From contig JAAYMP010000181.1 of the NCBI GenBank assembly GCA_012521315.1, positions 1-7,531 of the forward strand: a stretch of DNA of 7,531 nucleotides. The letters are read 5' to 3'. The notes beneath the pieces are model-generated. The model did not search any database, was not told where the DNA came from, and worked only from the letters and a program-made list of their open reading frames with translations. Shown here one piece after another: positions 1-6,093 of this stretch. This stretch comes from Bacillota bacterium (lineage in GTDB: Bacteria; Bacillota; UBA4882; UBA10575). The first letter of the stretch is position 1. Each line of letters opens with the position of its first letter. Made by a program: the position numbers and the translations under genes.

Positions 1-918
1 ATGACCGTCGGGATTGCCCGGATGGCCGCAACGCATCTGCGCGAAGCAGTGTTCCCCCAGCGCCTCTGCTATATTGCCAATGTCTTCCGGCACGTGCAGC
101 CGCAAAAGGCGCAGTACCGGGAGTTCTGGCAGATGGGGATTGAACTGTTGGGTGCTTCCGGACCTCGGGCCGATGCCGAAGTGATCAATATTGCGGTGGA
201 AACATTACGCGCCATGGGGTTGGATAACTTTAAAATTAGTTTGAATCAGATCGAGATCTTCAATAGCCTTCTGGCCGTAAGCGGGATGACGGAAACGGAA
301 CAAAAAAGGGTCCGGCATTTGGTGGAAAAGAAAGATCTGGTGGAATTGGCCCGGGTCTTGAACGACTCCCACTGTGATGACGGGCTGAAAGAGACTATTG
401 CCCGGCTTCCGGTGCTCCATGGCGGGATCGAGGTGCTGGACCGGTTGGGTGCGATCGAAACAAACCGGCGGGCATCACTAGCAGTGGCCGAATTACTAAA
501 AGTTTATGAAGCGCTCAAAGCCTATGGTTTTGCCGATCATATTGTCATCGATATGGGTGTTCTCCGCGGTTTGGATTATTACACAGGGATTGTCTTTGAA
601 GGCTACTCTTCCGAACTGGGGTATGGCTTGTTGGGCGGGGGGCGCTACGACAACCTGCTCAACCAGTTTGGCTTCCCTTGTCCGGCTACGGGTTTTGCCA
701 TTGGGATGGACCGGCTGGCTTTGGTCTTAAAGGAGCCAGAGAAGGAACCGGCCCACTATCTGGTCGGTGGAACCGACTGGCCACGAATTGTCGCCAAAGC
801 CCAAGAACTAAGGGACCAGGGCTATATCGTCGAAGCCGACGTGCAAGAGAGTACCAAGGAGGAACTGGAGGATAAAGCCCGGCAGCTTGGCAACTATCAA
901 GTCATATACCTGAATTAG
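1..918 (+). CDS. hisZ: ATP phosphoribosyltransferase regulatory subunit HisZ (5' truncated by window)
   Basis: HisZ is a catalytically inactive paralogue of histidyl-tRNA synthetase. It binds short-form HisG and is needed for phosphoribosyl-ATP synthesis and histidine feedback. Visible here are a motif-2-like segment (FR at 29-30, YREFWQMGIELLG near 39-51), RGLDYYTG at 189-196, GGGRYDNLL at 212-220 and a motif-3-like GFAIGMDR at 231-238. Residues 250-305 look like a short Rossmann-type remnant of the anticodon-binding domain. The first Met aligns inside the synthetase-like core (the 'RPDMT' position), so roughly 80-90 N-terminal residues lie before the window and base 1 is not the true start. 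A true HisRS is the alternative. The altered motif 2 (PQKAQ where HisRS has a GR pair) and the directly following hisG favour HisZ. The stop is TAG at 916-918, 13 bp before hisG. Confidence 0.93.
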   Translation: MTVGIARMAATHLREAVFPQRLCYIANVFRHVQPQKAQYREFWQMGIELLGASGPRADAEVINIAVETLRAMGLDNFKISLNQIEIFNSLLAVSGMTETEQKRVRHLVEKKDLVELARVLNDSHCDDGLKETIARLPVLHGGIEVLDRLGAIETNRRASLAVAELLKVYEALKAYGFADHIVIDMGVLRGLDYYTGIVFEGYSSELGYGLLGGGRYDNLLNQFGFPCPATGFAIGMDRLALVLKEPEKEPAHYLVGGTDWPRIVAKAQELRDQGYIVEADVQESTKEELEDKARQLGNYQVIYLN

Positions 919-931
919 GTGGGGATAGAGG

Positions 932-1588
932 ATGCAGAATGATTTTTTAACCATTGCTCTTTGCAAGGGGAATTTACTCCGGTCCACTTTGGCGTTGTTG
1001 GCGGCGGTGGGCCTGCCCCACGAAGGGGTCTCCGAAGATACCCGAAACCTAGTCTTTGCTTTCCCCGAAGCAAGGGTCAGATATCTAATGTGCCGGCCGA
1101 CGGATGTACCCACCTATGTCGAACAGGGCGCGGCGGATCTGGGTATTGTGGGTAAAGATGTCATCGTCGAGCAACAAAAAGACGTTTTTGAACTGGTTGA
1201 TTTGGGTTTTGGCGCTTGCCGCTTTGTCGTGGCGGTGCCTGCCGCCATGCAGCATGTGCGGTTAAAGGATCTGAATTACCGGCGGGTCGCCACCAAGTTC
1301 CCCCGGGTGGCCGAAGAATTCTTTCGTAACCAAGGGATGCAGGTGGAAGTGATCAAACTCCACGGCAACATCGAACTGGCGCCGCTGATCGGGATCGCCG
1401 ATATGATTGTGGACATTGTCTCCAGCGGGAGGACGCTGCGGGAAAACAACCTGGTTGAGTTGGCCCATATTATGGATTCGACTACCCGTCTGATCTCAAA
1501 CCGGGTTAGTTTCCGGACGAAATTTGACCGGATTGAACCCTTGGTCCAGATTATGCAGCAGCGGAGGGGGAAGGGGCATGAAGATTAG
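932..1588 (+). CDS. hisG: ATP phosphoribosyltransferase, short form (HisG-S), catalytic subunit
   Basis: This cytosolic enzyme condenses ATP with PRPP to give phosphoribosyl-ATP, the first committed step of histidine synthesis. At 218 residues it is the short form: it lacks the C-terminal regulatory domain of about 80 residues and therefore depends on HisZ, encoded immediately upstream. Family signatures are ADLGIVGKD at 68-76, RVATKFP at 118-124, IKLHGNIELAP at 141-151 and the PRPP-binding loop IVDIVSSGRTLRENNL at 159-174. The ATG at 932 follows a GGGGA ribosome site at 921-925 with a 6-nt spacer. The N-terminal motif, usually KGR, reads CKGNL at 11-15, an unusual substitution. The 3' end overlaps hisD by 11 bp, which suggests coupled translation. 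Confidence 0.96.
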   Translation: MQNDFLTIALCKGNLLRSTLALLAAVGLPHEGVSEDTRNLVFAFPEARVRYLMCRPTDVPTYVEQGAADLGIVGKDVIVEQQKDVFELVDLGFGACRFVVAVPAAMQHVRLKDLNYRRVATKFPRVAEEFFRNQGMQVEVIKLHGNIELAPLIGIADMIVDIVSSGRTLRENNLVELAHIMDSTTRLISNRVSFRTKFDRIEPLVQIMQQRRGKGHED

Positions 1589-2894
1589 GCGCGTCAATAC
1601 AGCCCATGAAGAGCTGGACGCTTTTCTCCAAGCGGCCCGGGCCGATTTGGAACGCATAGCGGAACTGGTCGCCGTCATCGGGCGGGAAGTCACTACCCGG
1701 GGTAATCAGGCGCTCTTTGAATATAGCCGGCGATTTGACGGAGCGGAGATTACCGAAGAAAACTTCAAGGTCAGCGCCGCGGAAAAGGACAGAGCTTATA
1801 CGCTGGTGGATGAGGCTTTTCTCAAGGCGTTACGGGCCGCCATCGCGAAGATCAGGGCCTTTCATAACCGGCAACGGAAGAACTCCTGGTTCGAGCCGGA
1901 TGAACAAGGGAATCTTCTGGGGCAAATCATCAGGCCGGTGGAAAGGGTGGGAATCTATGTTCCGGGGGGAACGGCGGCCTATCCATCATCGGTGCTGATG
2001 AATGCGATTCCAGCGCAGGTGGCCGGGGTTAGAGAGCTGGTGATGGCCACTCCTCCCAACGCCAAAGGGGAGGTTAACCCTTATACGCTGGTGGCCGCGG
2101 CGGAACTGGGGATCGACGAGATTTATAAGATGGGGGGCGCCCAGGCTGTTTTTGCCCTCGCCCGGGGGACGGAGACCATTAAAAAGGTGGATTTGATTAC
2201 CGGTCCGGGGAACATTTATGTTACGGTGGCCAAGAAAATGGTCTATGGTGAAGTGAACATCGACATGTTGGCCGGTCCCAGTGAGATTTTGGTCATTGCC
2301 GACGGGAAAGCGGACCCGGCTTACCTGGCGGCGGATCTGATGTCCCAGGCCGAACACGACACGATGGCCCGGAGTATGCTGGTCACCCCGGAAGAGGCTT
2401 TGCTTGACCGGGTGGAAGCGGAGATCCAAAAGCAAATTAGGGATCTTTCCCGGCGGGAGATTATCGAAGAGGCGCTGGCCAAAAACGGCGTTTTCATCCT
2501 GACGGCCGATCTGGATGAGGCCTGCCGGGTGGCGAATCTGATCGCCCCCGAACATCTGGAATTGATGGTGGAAGATCCATTTGCCATGTTAAGCAAGGTG
2601 AAGAATGCGGGGGCCATCTTTATGGGGAAATACACGCCGGAACCTGTTGGCGACTATTACGCCGGGCCCAACCACATTCTGCCGACGGGCGGAACCGCCC
2701 GTTTCAATTCCCCGGTGACGGTCGATACTTTTATGAAAACCTCCAGTTTATTGTATTATTCCCGCGCGGGGATCCGGCAGGACGCGGATGACATCATTAA
2801 ACTGGCCATGGTTGAGGGGTTGACCGCCCATGCCAATTCGGTACGGATAAGAAAGGAGAAGGCCAATGGGAATGAAGAGGACCGGCCAAGTTGA
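1578..2894 (+). CDS. hisD: histidinol dehydrogenase HisD
   Basis: HisD is a zinc- and NAD-dependent enzyme that oxidises L-histidinol through the aldehyde to L-histidine, the last two steps of the pathway. The 438-residue length is standard. Motifs in order are GIYVPGG (125-131), GPGNIYV (209-215), AGPSE (232-236), QAEHD (257-261) and APEHLEL (323-329). By correspondence with E. coli HisD, zinc ligands are Q257, H260, D359 and H418, and the catalytic pair is E325/H326; all are present. The frame is open 54 bp further upstream, inside hisG. I chose ATG 1578 because a purine-rich GGAGGGGGAAGGGG tract (1563-1576) sits just before it and because the family N-terminus begins there. It overlaps hisG by 11 bp and hisB by 29 bp. 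Confidence 0.97.
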   Translation: MKIRRVNTAHEELDAFLQAARADLERIAELVAVIGREVTTRGNQALFEYSRRFDGAEITEENFKVSAAEKDRAYTLVDEAFLKALRAAIAKIRAFHNRQRKNSWFEPDEQGNLLGQIIRPVERVGIYVPGGTAAYPSSVLMNAIPAQVAGVRELVMATPPNAKGEVNPYTLVAAAELGIDEIYKMGGAQAVFALARGTETIKKVDLITGPGNIYVTVAKKMVYGEVNIDMLAGPSEILVIADGKADPAYLAADLMSQAEHDTMARSMLVTPEEALLDRVEAEIQKQIRDLSRREIIEEALAKNGVFILTADLDEACRVANLIAPEHLELMVEDPFAMLSKVKNAGAIFMGKYTPEPVGDYYAGPNHILPTGGTARFNSPVTVDTFMKTSSLLYYSRAGIRQDADDIIKLAMVEGLTAHANSVRIRKEKANGNEEDRPS

Positions 2895-3459
2895 GCGCAA
2901 GACCGCCGAGACGGATGTGAAGTTATCTTTAGTCCTTGACGGGAGCGGCCGGCATGCGATTGAGACGGAGATCCCCTTTTTCAACCACATGCTAACGCTT
3001 TTTGCCGTCCACAGCCTGTGCGATCTGGAGGTCAAGGCCGGTGGGGACCTTGCCGTTGATGACCACCATACGGTTGAAGACGTTGGGATCTGTCTCGGAC
3101 AAGCCCTCAAGGAAGCTTTAGCGGAGAAGAAAGGGATCAACCGTTACGGCGAGGCCACGGTACCGATGGACGAAGCCTTGGTCCGGGTGGTCTTGGATCT
3201 GTCCGGCCGTTCTTTCCTGGTTTACAACGTGCCCTTGACCAGGGAACGGATGGGGAATTTTTCCGTGGAAAACGCCAAGGAATTTTTCCAAGCCGTGGCC
3301 AATTACGGCGGGATGAATCTCCATATTGATCTGATCCGGGGCGAGAACGGCCACCATATTCTTGAGGCGATCTTTAAGGCCTTTGGCCGCGCTTTAAAAA
3401 ATGCGGTTACCATCGAAGCTCGGGTGGAAGGGGTTTGGAGCTCGAAGGAGACCCTTTAA
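2866..3459 (+). CDS. hisB: imidazoleglycerol-phosphate dehydratase HisB
   Basis: This manganese-dependent enzyme dehydrates imidazoleglycerol phosphate to imidazole acetol phosphate. It is the monofunctional type (197 residues), without the fused histidinol-phosphatase domain found in E. coli. Metal-binding signatures are FFNHML at 38-43, DDHHTVED at 65-72 and the distal GHHILEAIFKAF at 162-173. PMDEALVRVVLDLSGR (100-115) is also typical. The C-terminus keeps the family-like ending, GVWSSKETL. ATG 2866 has AAAGGAG at 2852-2858 with a 7-nt spacer; the second ATG at 2872 is too distant from it. The gene begins inside hisD (29-bp overlap), so the two are probably translationally coupled. In Bacillus-type operons hisH follows directly; here hisA does. 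Confidence 0.97.
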   Translation: MGMKRTGQVERKTAETDVKLSLVLDGSGRHAIETEIPFFNHMLTLFAVHSLCDLEVKAGGDLAVDDHHTVEDVGICLGQALKEALAEKKGINRYGEATVPMDEALVRVVLDLSGRSFLVYNVPLTRERMGNFSVENAKEFFQAVANYGGMNLHIDLIRGENGHHILEAIFKAFGRALKNAVTIEARVEGVWSSKETL

Positions 3460-3482
3460 TTTAATACTGAAAAATAAATGAC

Positions 3483-3486
3483 GGGG
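3483..3486 (+). promoter_or_regulatory. ribosome binding site deciding the hisA start
   Basis: The GGGG tract is only 2 nt before ATG 3489 but 8 nt before ATG 3495. It therefore favours the second start, which also gives the canonical MIVFPAIDL N-terminus. Confidence 0.55.
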
Positions 3487-3494
3487 CGATGCTG

Positions 3495-4220
3495 ATGATT
3501 GTTTTTCCGGCGATTGATCTCAAAGACGGGCAGTGTGTCCGTTTGGTCCAGGGGCAGGCCGACCGCAAAACGGTTTATGCGGACCAACCGGAAGAAATCG
3601 CCCGCCGGTTCGCCCGGGAGGGAGCGGCGTGGCTGCATGTGGTCGACTTGGATGGGGCCTTTTCCGGTTTATCCCGCAATCTGAAGAGCATCGAGCGGAT
3701 CGCGGGGGCGGTCGATCTCCCTTTTCAGGTGGGGGGAGGGCTCCGCAGCCGCGCCGATGTTAAAAGAATCCTGGACCTGGGTGCCGCCCGGGTCATCATT
3801 GGGACTAAAGCGGTATCCGCCCCCGAATTTGTCAAAGAATTGCTGGCGGAGTTCGGACCGGAAAAGATTATCCTCGGGATTGACGCCCGGGATGGCCGGG
3901 TGGCGGTGGAAGGTTGGGTTTCCACCGTGCCGCTGGCCGCGGAAGACTTCGGAGCAGCCATGCGTGAGCTGGGGGTTACAACCGCAATCTTCACCGATAT
4001 CAGCCGGGACGGGTTGCTGACGGGACCGAACATCATGGCGACCCGCCGCATGGCAGAGAAAACAGGGCTGCAGATCATTGCGTCCGGAGGGGTTTCTTCG
4101 CTCCAGGACATTCGGGAGCTAAAAAAACTGGAAGCGGTGGGGGTTTCCGGAGTGGTGATCGGAAAAGCCCTCTATGACGGCGCATTTAGCCTGGCTGAAG
4201 CCTTGGCGGTGGCGGGTTAA
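3495..4220 (+). CDS. hisA: ProFAR isomerase HisA (phosphoribosylformimino-AICAR-P isomerase)
   Basis: HisA is a TIM-barrel isomerase that performs the Amadori rearrangement of ProFAR to PRFAR. From ATG 3495 it has 241 residues, normal for the family. Motifs are PAIDLKDGQCVRL (5-17, catalytic D8), WLHVVDLDGAFSG (46-58), the phosphate-binding QVGGGLRS (78-85), ILGIDARDG (126-134, second catalytic Asp D130), FTDISRDGLLTGPN (166-179) and IIASGGVSS (194-202) with VIGKALYDG (221-229). ATG 3489 adds two residues but is too close to the ribosome site. The 35-bp gap after hisB is AT-rich and carries a possible 5-codon micro-ORF (3478-3495) whose TGA overlaps the hisA ATG; I give that little weight. 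hisF follows after 26-32 bp. PriA is unlikely because a complete his operon context is present and no trpF is seen. Confidence 0.96.
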   Translation: MIVFPAIDLKDGQCVRLVQGQADRKTVYADQPEEIARRFAREGAAWLHVVDLDGAFSGLSRNLKSIERIAGAVDLPFQVGGGLRSRADVKRILDLGAARVIIGTKAVSAPEFVKELLAEFGPEKIILGIDARDGRVAVEGWVSTVPLAAEDFGAAMRELGVTTAIFTDISRDGLLTGPNIMATRRMAEKTGLQIIASGGVSSLQDIRELKKLEAVGVSGVVIGKALYDGAFSLAEALAVAG

Positions 4221-4238
4221 GGCAGTAAATAAACAAGT

Positions 4239-4245
4239 GGAGATG
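4239..4245 (+). promoter_or_regulatory. ribosome binding site deciding the hisF start
   Basis: GGAGATG resembles GGAGGTG with one mismatch. It lies 7 nt before TTG 4253 but only 1 nt before TTG 4247, supporting the downstream TTG. The nearby ATG (4243) and GTG (4237) are in another frame. Confidence 0.45.
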
Positions 4246-4252
4246 GTTGAAG

Positions 4253-5011
4253 TTGCAGGAAATCAGAATCATACCCTGCCTGGATGTGTGTAACGGGCGG
4301 GTGGTCAAGGGCGTTAATTTTGAAAACTTGCGCGATGCGGGCGATCCGGTGGAACTGGCGACCTACTACGACCAAGAAGGCGCCGATGAACTGGTCTTCC
4401 TTGATATAATGGCGACCAGTGAAGGAAGGGCGACGATGGTGGAGGTGGTGGCCAAAGCCACCCGAGACCTCTCAATTCCCCTGGCGGTTGGCGGCGGGAT
4501 CCGTGACCTTGAGGGGATGCGCCGGATCTTGGCGGCGGGGGCGGCTAAAGTGGCGATCAGTTCAGCGGCGGTCAAGGACCCGTCTTTGCTTGCGGCCGGG
4601 GCCAACGAATTCGGCAGCCGGCGCATTATTGTAGCCATTGATGCGCGGAAAGAGGCGGACGGGTTTTGGCGGGTTTATATTGGCGGCGGAAAGACCCCGA
4701 CCCCGTTGGATGCGATCACTTGGGCCAAAGAAGTGGAAGCGCTTGGCGCGGGGGAGATTCTTTTGACCAGTATGGACAAGGACGGGACGGAGGATGGTTA
4801 TGATCTTGAATTGACAGCCGCCGTGCGCGGCGCGGTGCAAATCCCGGTGATTGCCTCCGGCGGGGCCGGCCGCCTTGAACACCTTTGGGAGGCTGTTGTG
4901 CACGGCAAAGCTGATGCGGTTCTTTGCGCGTCCATCTTCCATTTCCGGCGCCACACGATTGCGGAAGCGAAACAATTTTTGGCCGACAAGGGAGTGAAAG
5001 TACGGTTATGA
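4253..5011 (+). CDS. hisF: imidazole glycerol phosphate synthase cyclase subunit HisF
   Basis: HisF is a TIM-barrel synthase that combines PRFAR with ammonia to give imidazoleglycerol phosphate plus AICAR. The ammonia normally comes through the barrel from the glutaminase HisH. Motifs, numbered from TTG 4253, are RIIPCLDV (5-12), GRVVKGVNF (15-23), VGGGIRDL (79-86), AIDAR (128-132) and VIASGGAG (199-206). Catalytic residues D11 and D130 (Thermotoga numbering) fall at exactly those positions with this start. No ATG is in frame at the 5' end, so initiation is at TTG: 4253 (252 residues, better spacing) or 4247 (254 residues). HisF is intact although no hisH is present in the operon. Its TGA overlaps the hisIE ATG (ATGA). 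Confidence 0.95.
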   Translation: MQEIRIIPCLDVCNGRVVKGVNFENLRDAGDPVELATYYDQEGADELVFLDIMATSEGRATMVEVVAKATRDLSIPLAVGGGIRDLEGMRRILAAGAAKVAISSAAVKDPSLLAAGANEFGSRRIIVAIDARKEADGFWRVYIGGGKTPTPLDAITWAKEVEALGAGEILLTSMDKDGTEDGYDLELTAAVRGAVQIPVIASGGAGRLEHLWEAVVHGKADAVLCASIFHFRRHTIAEAKQFLADKGVKVRL

Positions 5012-5658
5012 CGGATCAGATCCGCTTTGATGAAAATGGTCTGGTGCCGGCGGTGGTCCAGGACGCTAAGAGCGGCCGGGTTTTGATGGTGGCCTACATG
5101 AATGCCGAGGCGCTCCAGCGCACCAAAGAGACCGGCCAAACCTGGTTTTTCTCCCGGCGCCGGAATTGTCTGTGGATGAAAGGGGAAAGTTCCGGGCACC
5201 GGCAAAAGGTCAAACAAATTATGTACGATTGTGATCGTGATACTCTGCTTATCTTGGTGGAACAGACCGGAGTCGCCTGCCATACCGGGCATTACTCCTG
5301 TTTTTACCAGGATCTGGAGGGAAACGAAGTCGAGAACATACTGGTTGATCCGGCGCCCATGTATGCGGCCGGGCGGGAAGGACCGGCGATTCTTTACGAA
5401 TTGTACAACCTGATCCAGGAGCGGCGGGAACAGATGCCGGAAGGTTCCTATACAGCCTACCTTTTTAAAGAAGGGATCGACAAGATCCTGAAGAAGGTGG
5501 GCGAGGAAACCGCGGAAGTGATCATTGCCGCCAAGAACAACAGTAAAGACGAATTGGTGTACGAGGCCGCCGATCTTTTCTATCATCTGCTGGTGCTTCT
5601 GGTCGAACGCCACATTGAACTGGCGGATATCTTTGCGGAGCTGAGAAGGCGGCGGTAA
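5008..5658 (+). CDS. hisIE: bifunctional phosphoribosyl-AMP cyclohydrolase / phosphoribosyl-ATP pyrophosphohydrolase HisIE
   Basis: This fusion catalyses steps 2 and 3 of the pathway. The HisE half hydrolyses PR-ATP to PR-AMP and the HisI half opens the adenine ring. HisI spans about 1-110: VPAVVQD (13-19), SRRRNCLWMKGESSGH (49-64), the metal-binding DCDRD (74-78) and the zinc cysteines C75, C91 and C98 (ACHTGHYSCFY). HisE spans about 125-216 as an all-helical MazG-like domain, with KVGEETAEVI (163-172) and ELVYEAADLFYHLL (182-195); E167, E170, E186 and D189 are likely metal ligands. At 216 residues both domains are complete. The frame is open upstream to 4924, but ATG 5008 overlaps the hisF stop by 4 bp (ATGA) and gives the family N-terminus. 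The nearest GGGAG (4990-4994) is 13 nt away, so initiation probably relies on coupling to hisF. Confidence 0.96.
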   Translation: MTDQIRFDENGLVPAVVQDAKSGRVLMVAYMNAEALQRTKETGQTWFFSRRRNCLWMKGESSGHRQKVKQIMYDCDRDTLLILVEQTGVACHTGHYSCFYQDLEGNEVENILVDPAPMYAAGREGPAILYELYNLIQERREQMPEGSYTAYLFKEGIDKILKKVGEETAEVIIAAKNNSKDELVYEAADLFYHLLVLLVERHIELADIFAELRRRR

Positions 5659-5728
5659 CGGTCTCTTTTACCTTAAGAAAAGCAGCCGTCAAAATGCTTT
5701 GGGTTTCGCCACGCGGTTTTGGACATAG

Positions 5729-5759
5729 AAAAACCCCCGGTATTAAACCGGGGTTTTTT
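5729..5759. terminator. bidirectional intrinsic terminator, his operon / tRNA-Arg(CCU)
   Basis: CCCCGG (5735-5740) pairs with CCGGGG (5748-5753) around a 7-nt TATTAAA loop. The stem is flanked by AAAAA on the left and TTTTTT on the right, and C5734 is unpaired. The T run on the + strand would end the his operon transcript 70 bp after hisIE. The A run reads as T on the minus strand and would end the converging tRNA-Arg(CCU) transcript. Confidence 0.9.
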
Positions 5760-5771
5760 GGTATAAAAAAA

Positions 5772-5847
5772 TGGCGGCCCCGAGACGACTCGAACGTCCG
5801 ACACGCGGTTTAGGAAACCGCTGCTCTATCCACTGAGCTACGGGGCC
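5772..5847 (-). tRNA. tRNA-Arg (anticodon CCU)
   Basis: The reverse complement folds as a 76-nt tRNA. The acceptor is GGCCCCG with CGGGGCC, the D stem GCTC/GAGC, the anticodon stem GCGGT/ACCGC and the T arm GGACG-TTCGAGT-CGTCT (outer pair G-U). The discriminator is G and the 3' CCA is encoded (5772-5774). The anticodon loop TTCCTAA gives CCU (5812-5814 on the + strand), which reads the arginine codon AGG. It has its own promoter and terminator, and converges on the his operon. Confidence 0.97.
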
Positions 5848-5866
5848 TTTTCTCAAGATCCTCTTA

Positions 5867-5895
5867 ATTATAACAGAATTGCTTAATCGGTGCAA
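5867..5895 (-). promoter_or_regulatory. promoter of tRNA-Arg(CCU)
   Basis: On the minus strand, TTGCAC (5890-5895) and a perfect TATAAT (5867-5872) are separated by exactly 17 bp. The expected start is near 5860, about 12 bp before the mature tRNA 5' end. This is a sigma-A/sigma-70-type arrangement. Confidence 0.88.
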
Positions 5896-5913
5896 GAGAA
5901 GTTCACGGCGGGC

Positions 5914-5941
5914 ATAGAAAAGCCTCACCGGATGGTGAGGC
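5914..5941 (-). terminator. minus-strand intrinsic terminator without an obvious gene
   Basis: GCCTCACC (5922-5929) and GGTGAGGC (5934-5941) form a perfect 8-bp stem with a GGAT loop. On the minus strand it is followed by TTTTCTATG, a terminator tail. On the + strand the next bases are GGGACGTCC, so it is not a + terminator. It lies 26 bp upstream of the tRNA-Arg(CCU) -35 box and would stop antisense transcription arriving from the right. No minus-strand gene is visible between here and the tRNA-Arg(ACG) terminator. Confidence 0.65.
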
Positions 5942-6019
5942 GGGACGTCCGTGTCATTTTAGGGGGAGACATCCTTGTCCCTAAATTTATCGGCTGCCGG
6001 AAAGATAACTTTAGGATAA

Positions 6020-6038
6020 TTGTTGCTGCTTGCAACAA
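6020..6038. repeat. inverted repeat in the leader of the 99-aa gene
   Basis: TTGTTGC (6020-6026) and GCAACAA (6032-6038) form a perfect 7-bp inverted repeat with a 5-nt centre. It has no T tail on either strand. It overlaps the only -35-like hexamer I can find for the downstream gene (TTGCAA 6030-6035, with TAAAAT at 6055-6060 and a long 19-bp spacer). It could be an operator or an RNA hairpin. The rest of 5942-6075 shows no ORF or RNA gene that I recognise. Confidence 0.4.
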
Positions 6039-6093
6039 ATGATGGCTTGTAACATAAAATAGGAATAAGGCGGAGAAGAAGGAGGGCGGGACC

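Noticed and set aside
1..30. ATG at base 1 as the true hisZ start
   Set aside because: The protein begins in the middle of the synthetase-like core, so the gene must extend upstream of the window.
3478..3495. Five-codon micro-ORF (ATG 3478 to TGA 3493-3495) whose stop overlaps the hisA ATG, possible coupling peptide
   Set aside because: It has no ribosome site of its own and is short enough to be chance.
4798..5613. 271-aa minus-strand ORF opposite hisF-hisIE, and the 189-aa one (1986-2555) opposite hisD
   Set aside because: Both lie opposite conserved enzymes with full motif sets and have His/Pro/Arg-rich shadow composition with no family features.
5743..5928. Minus-strand ORF containing PVAQWIEQRFPKPRVGRSSRLG-like sequence
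   Set aside because: This is the well-known artefact of translating a tRNA-Arg gene; it lies across tRNA-Arg(CCU) and its terminator and has no ribosome site.
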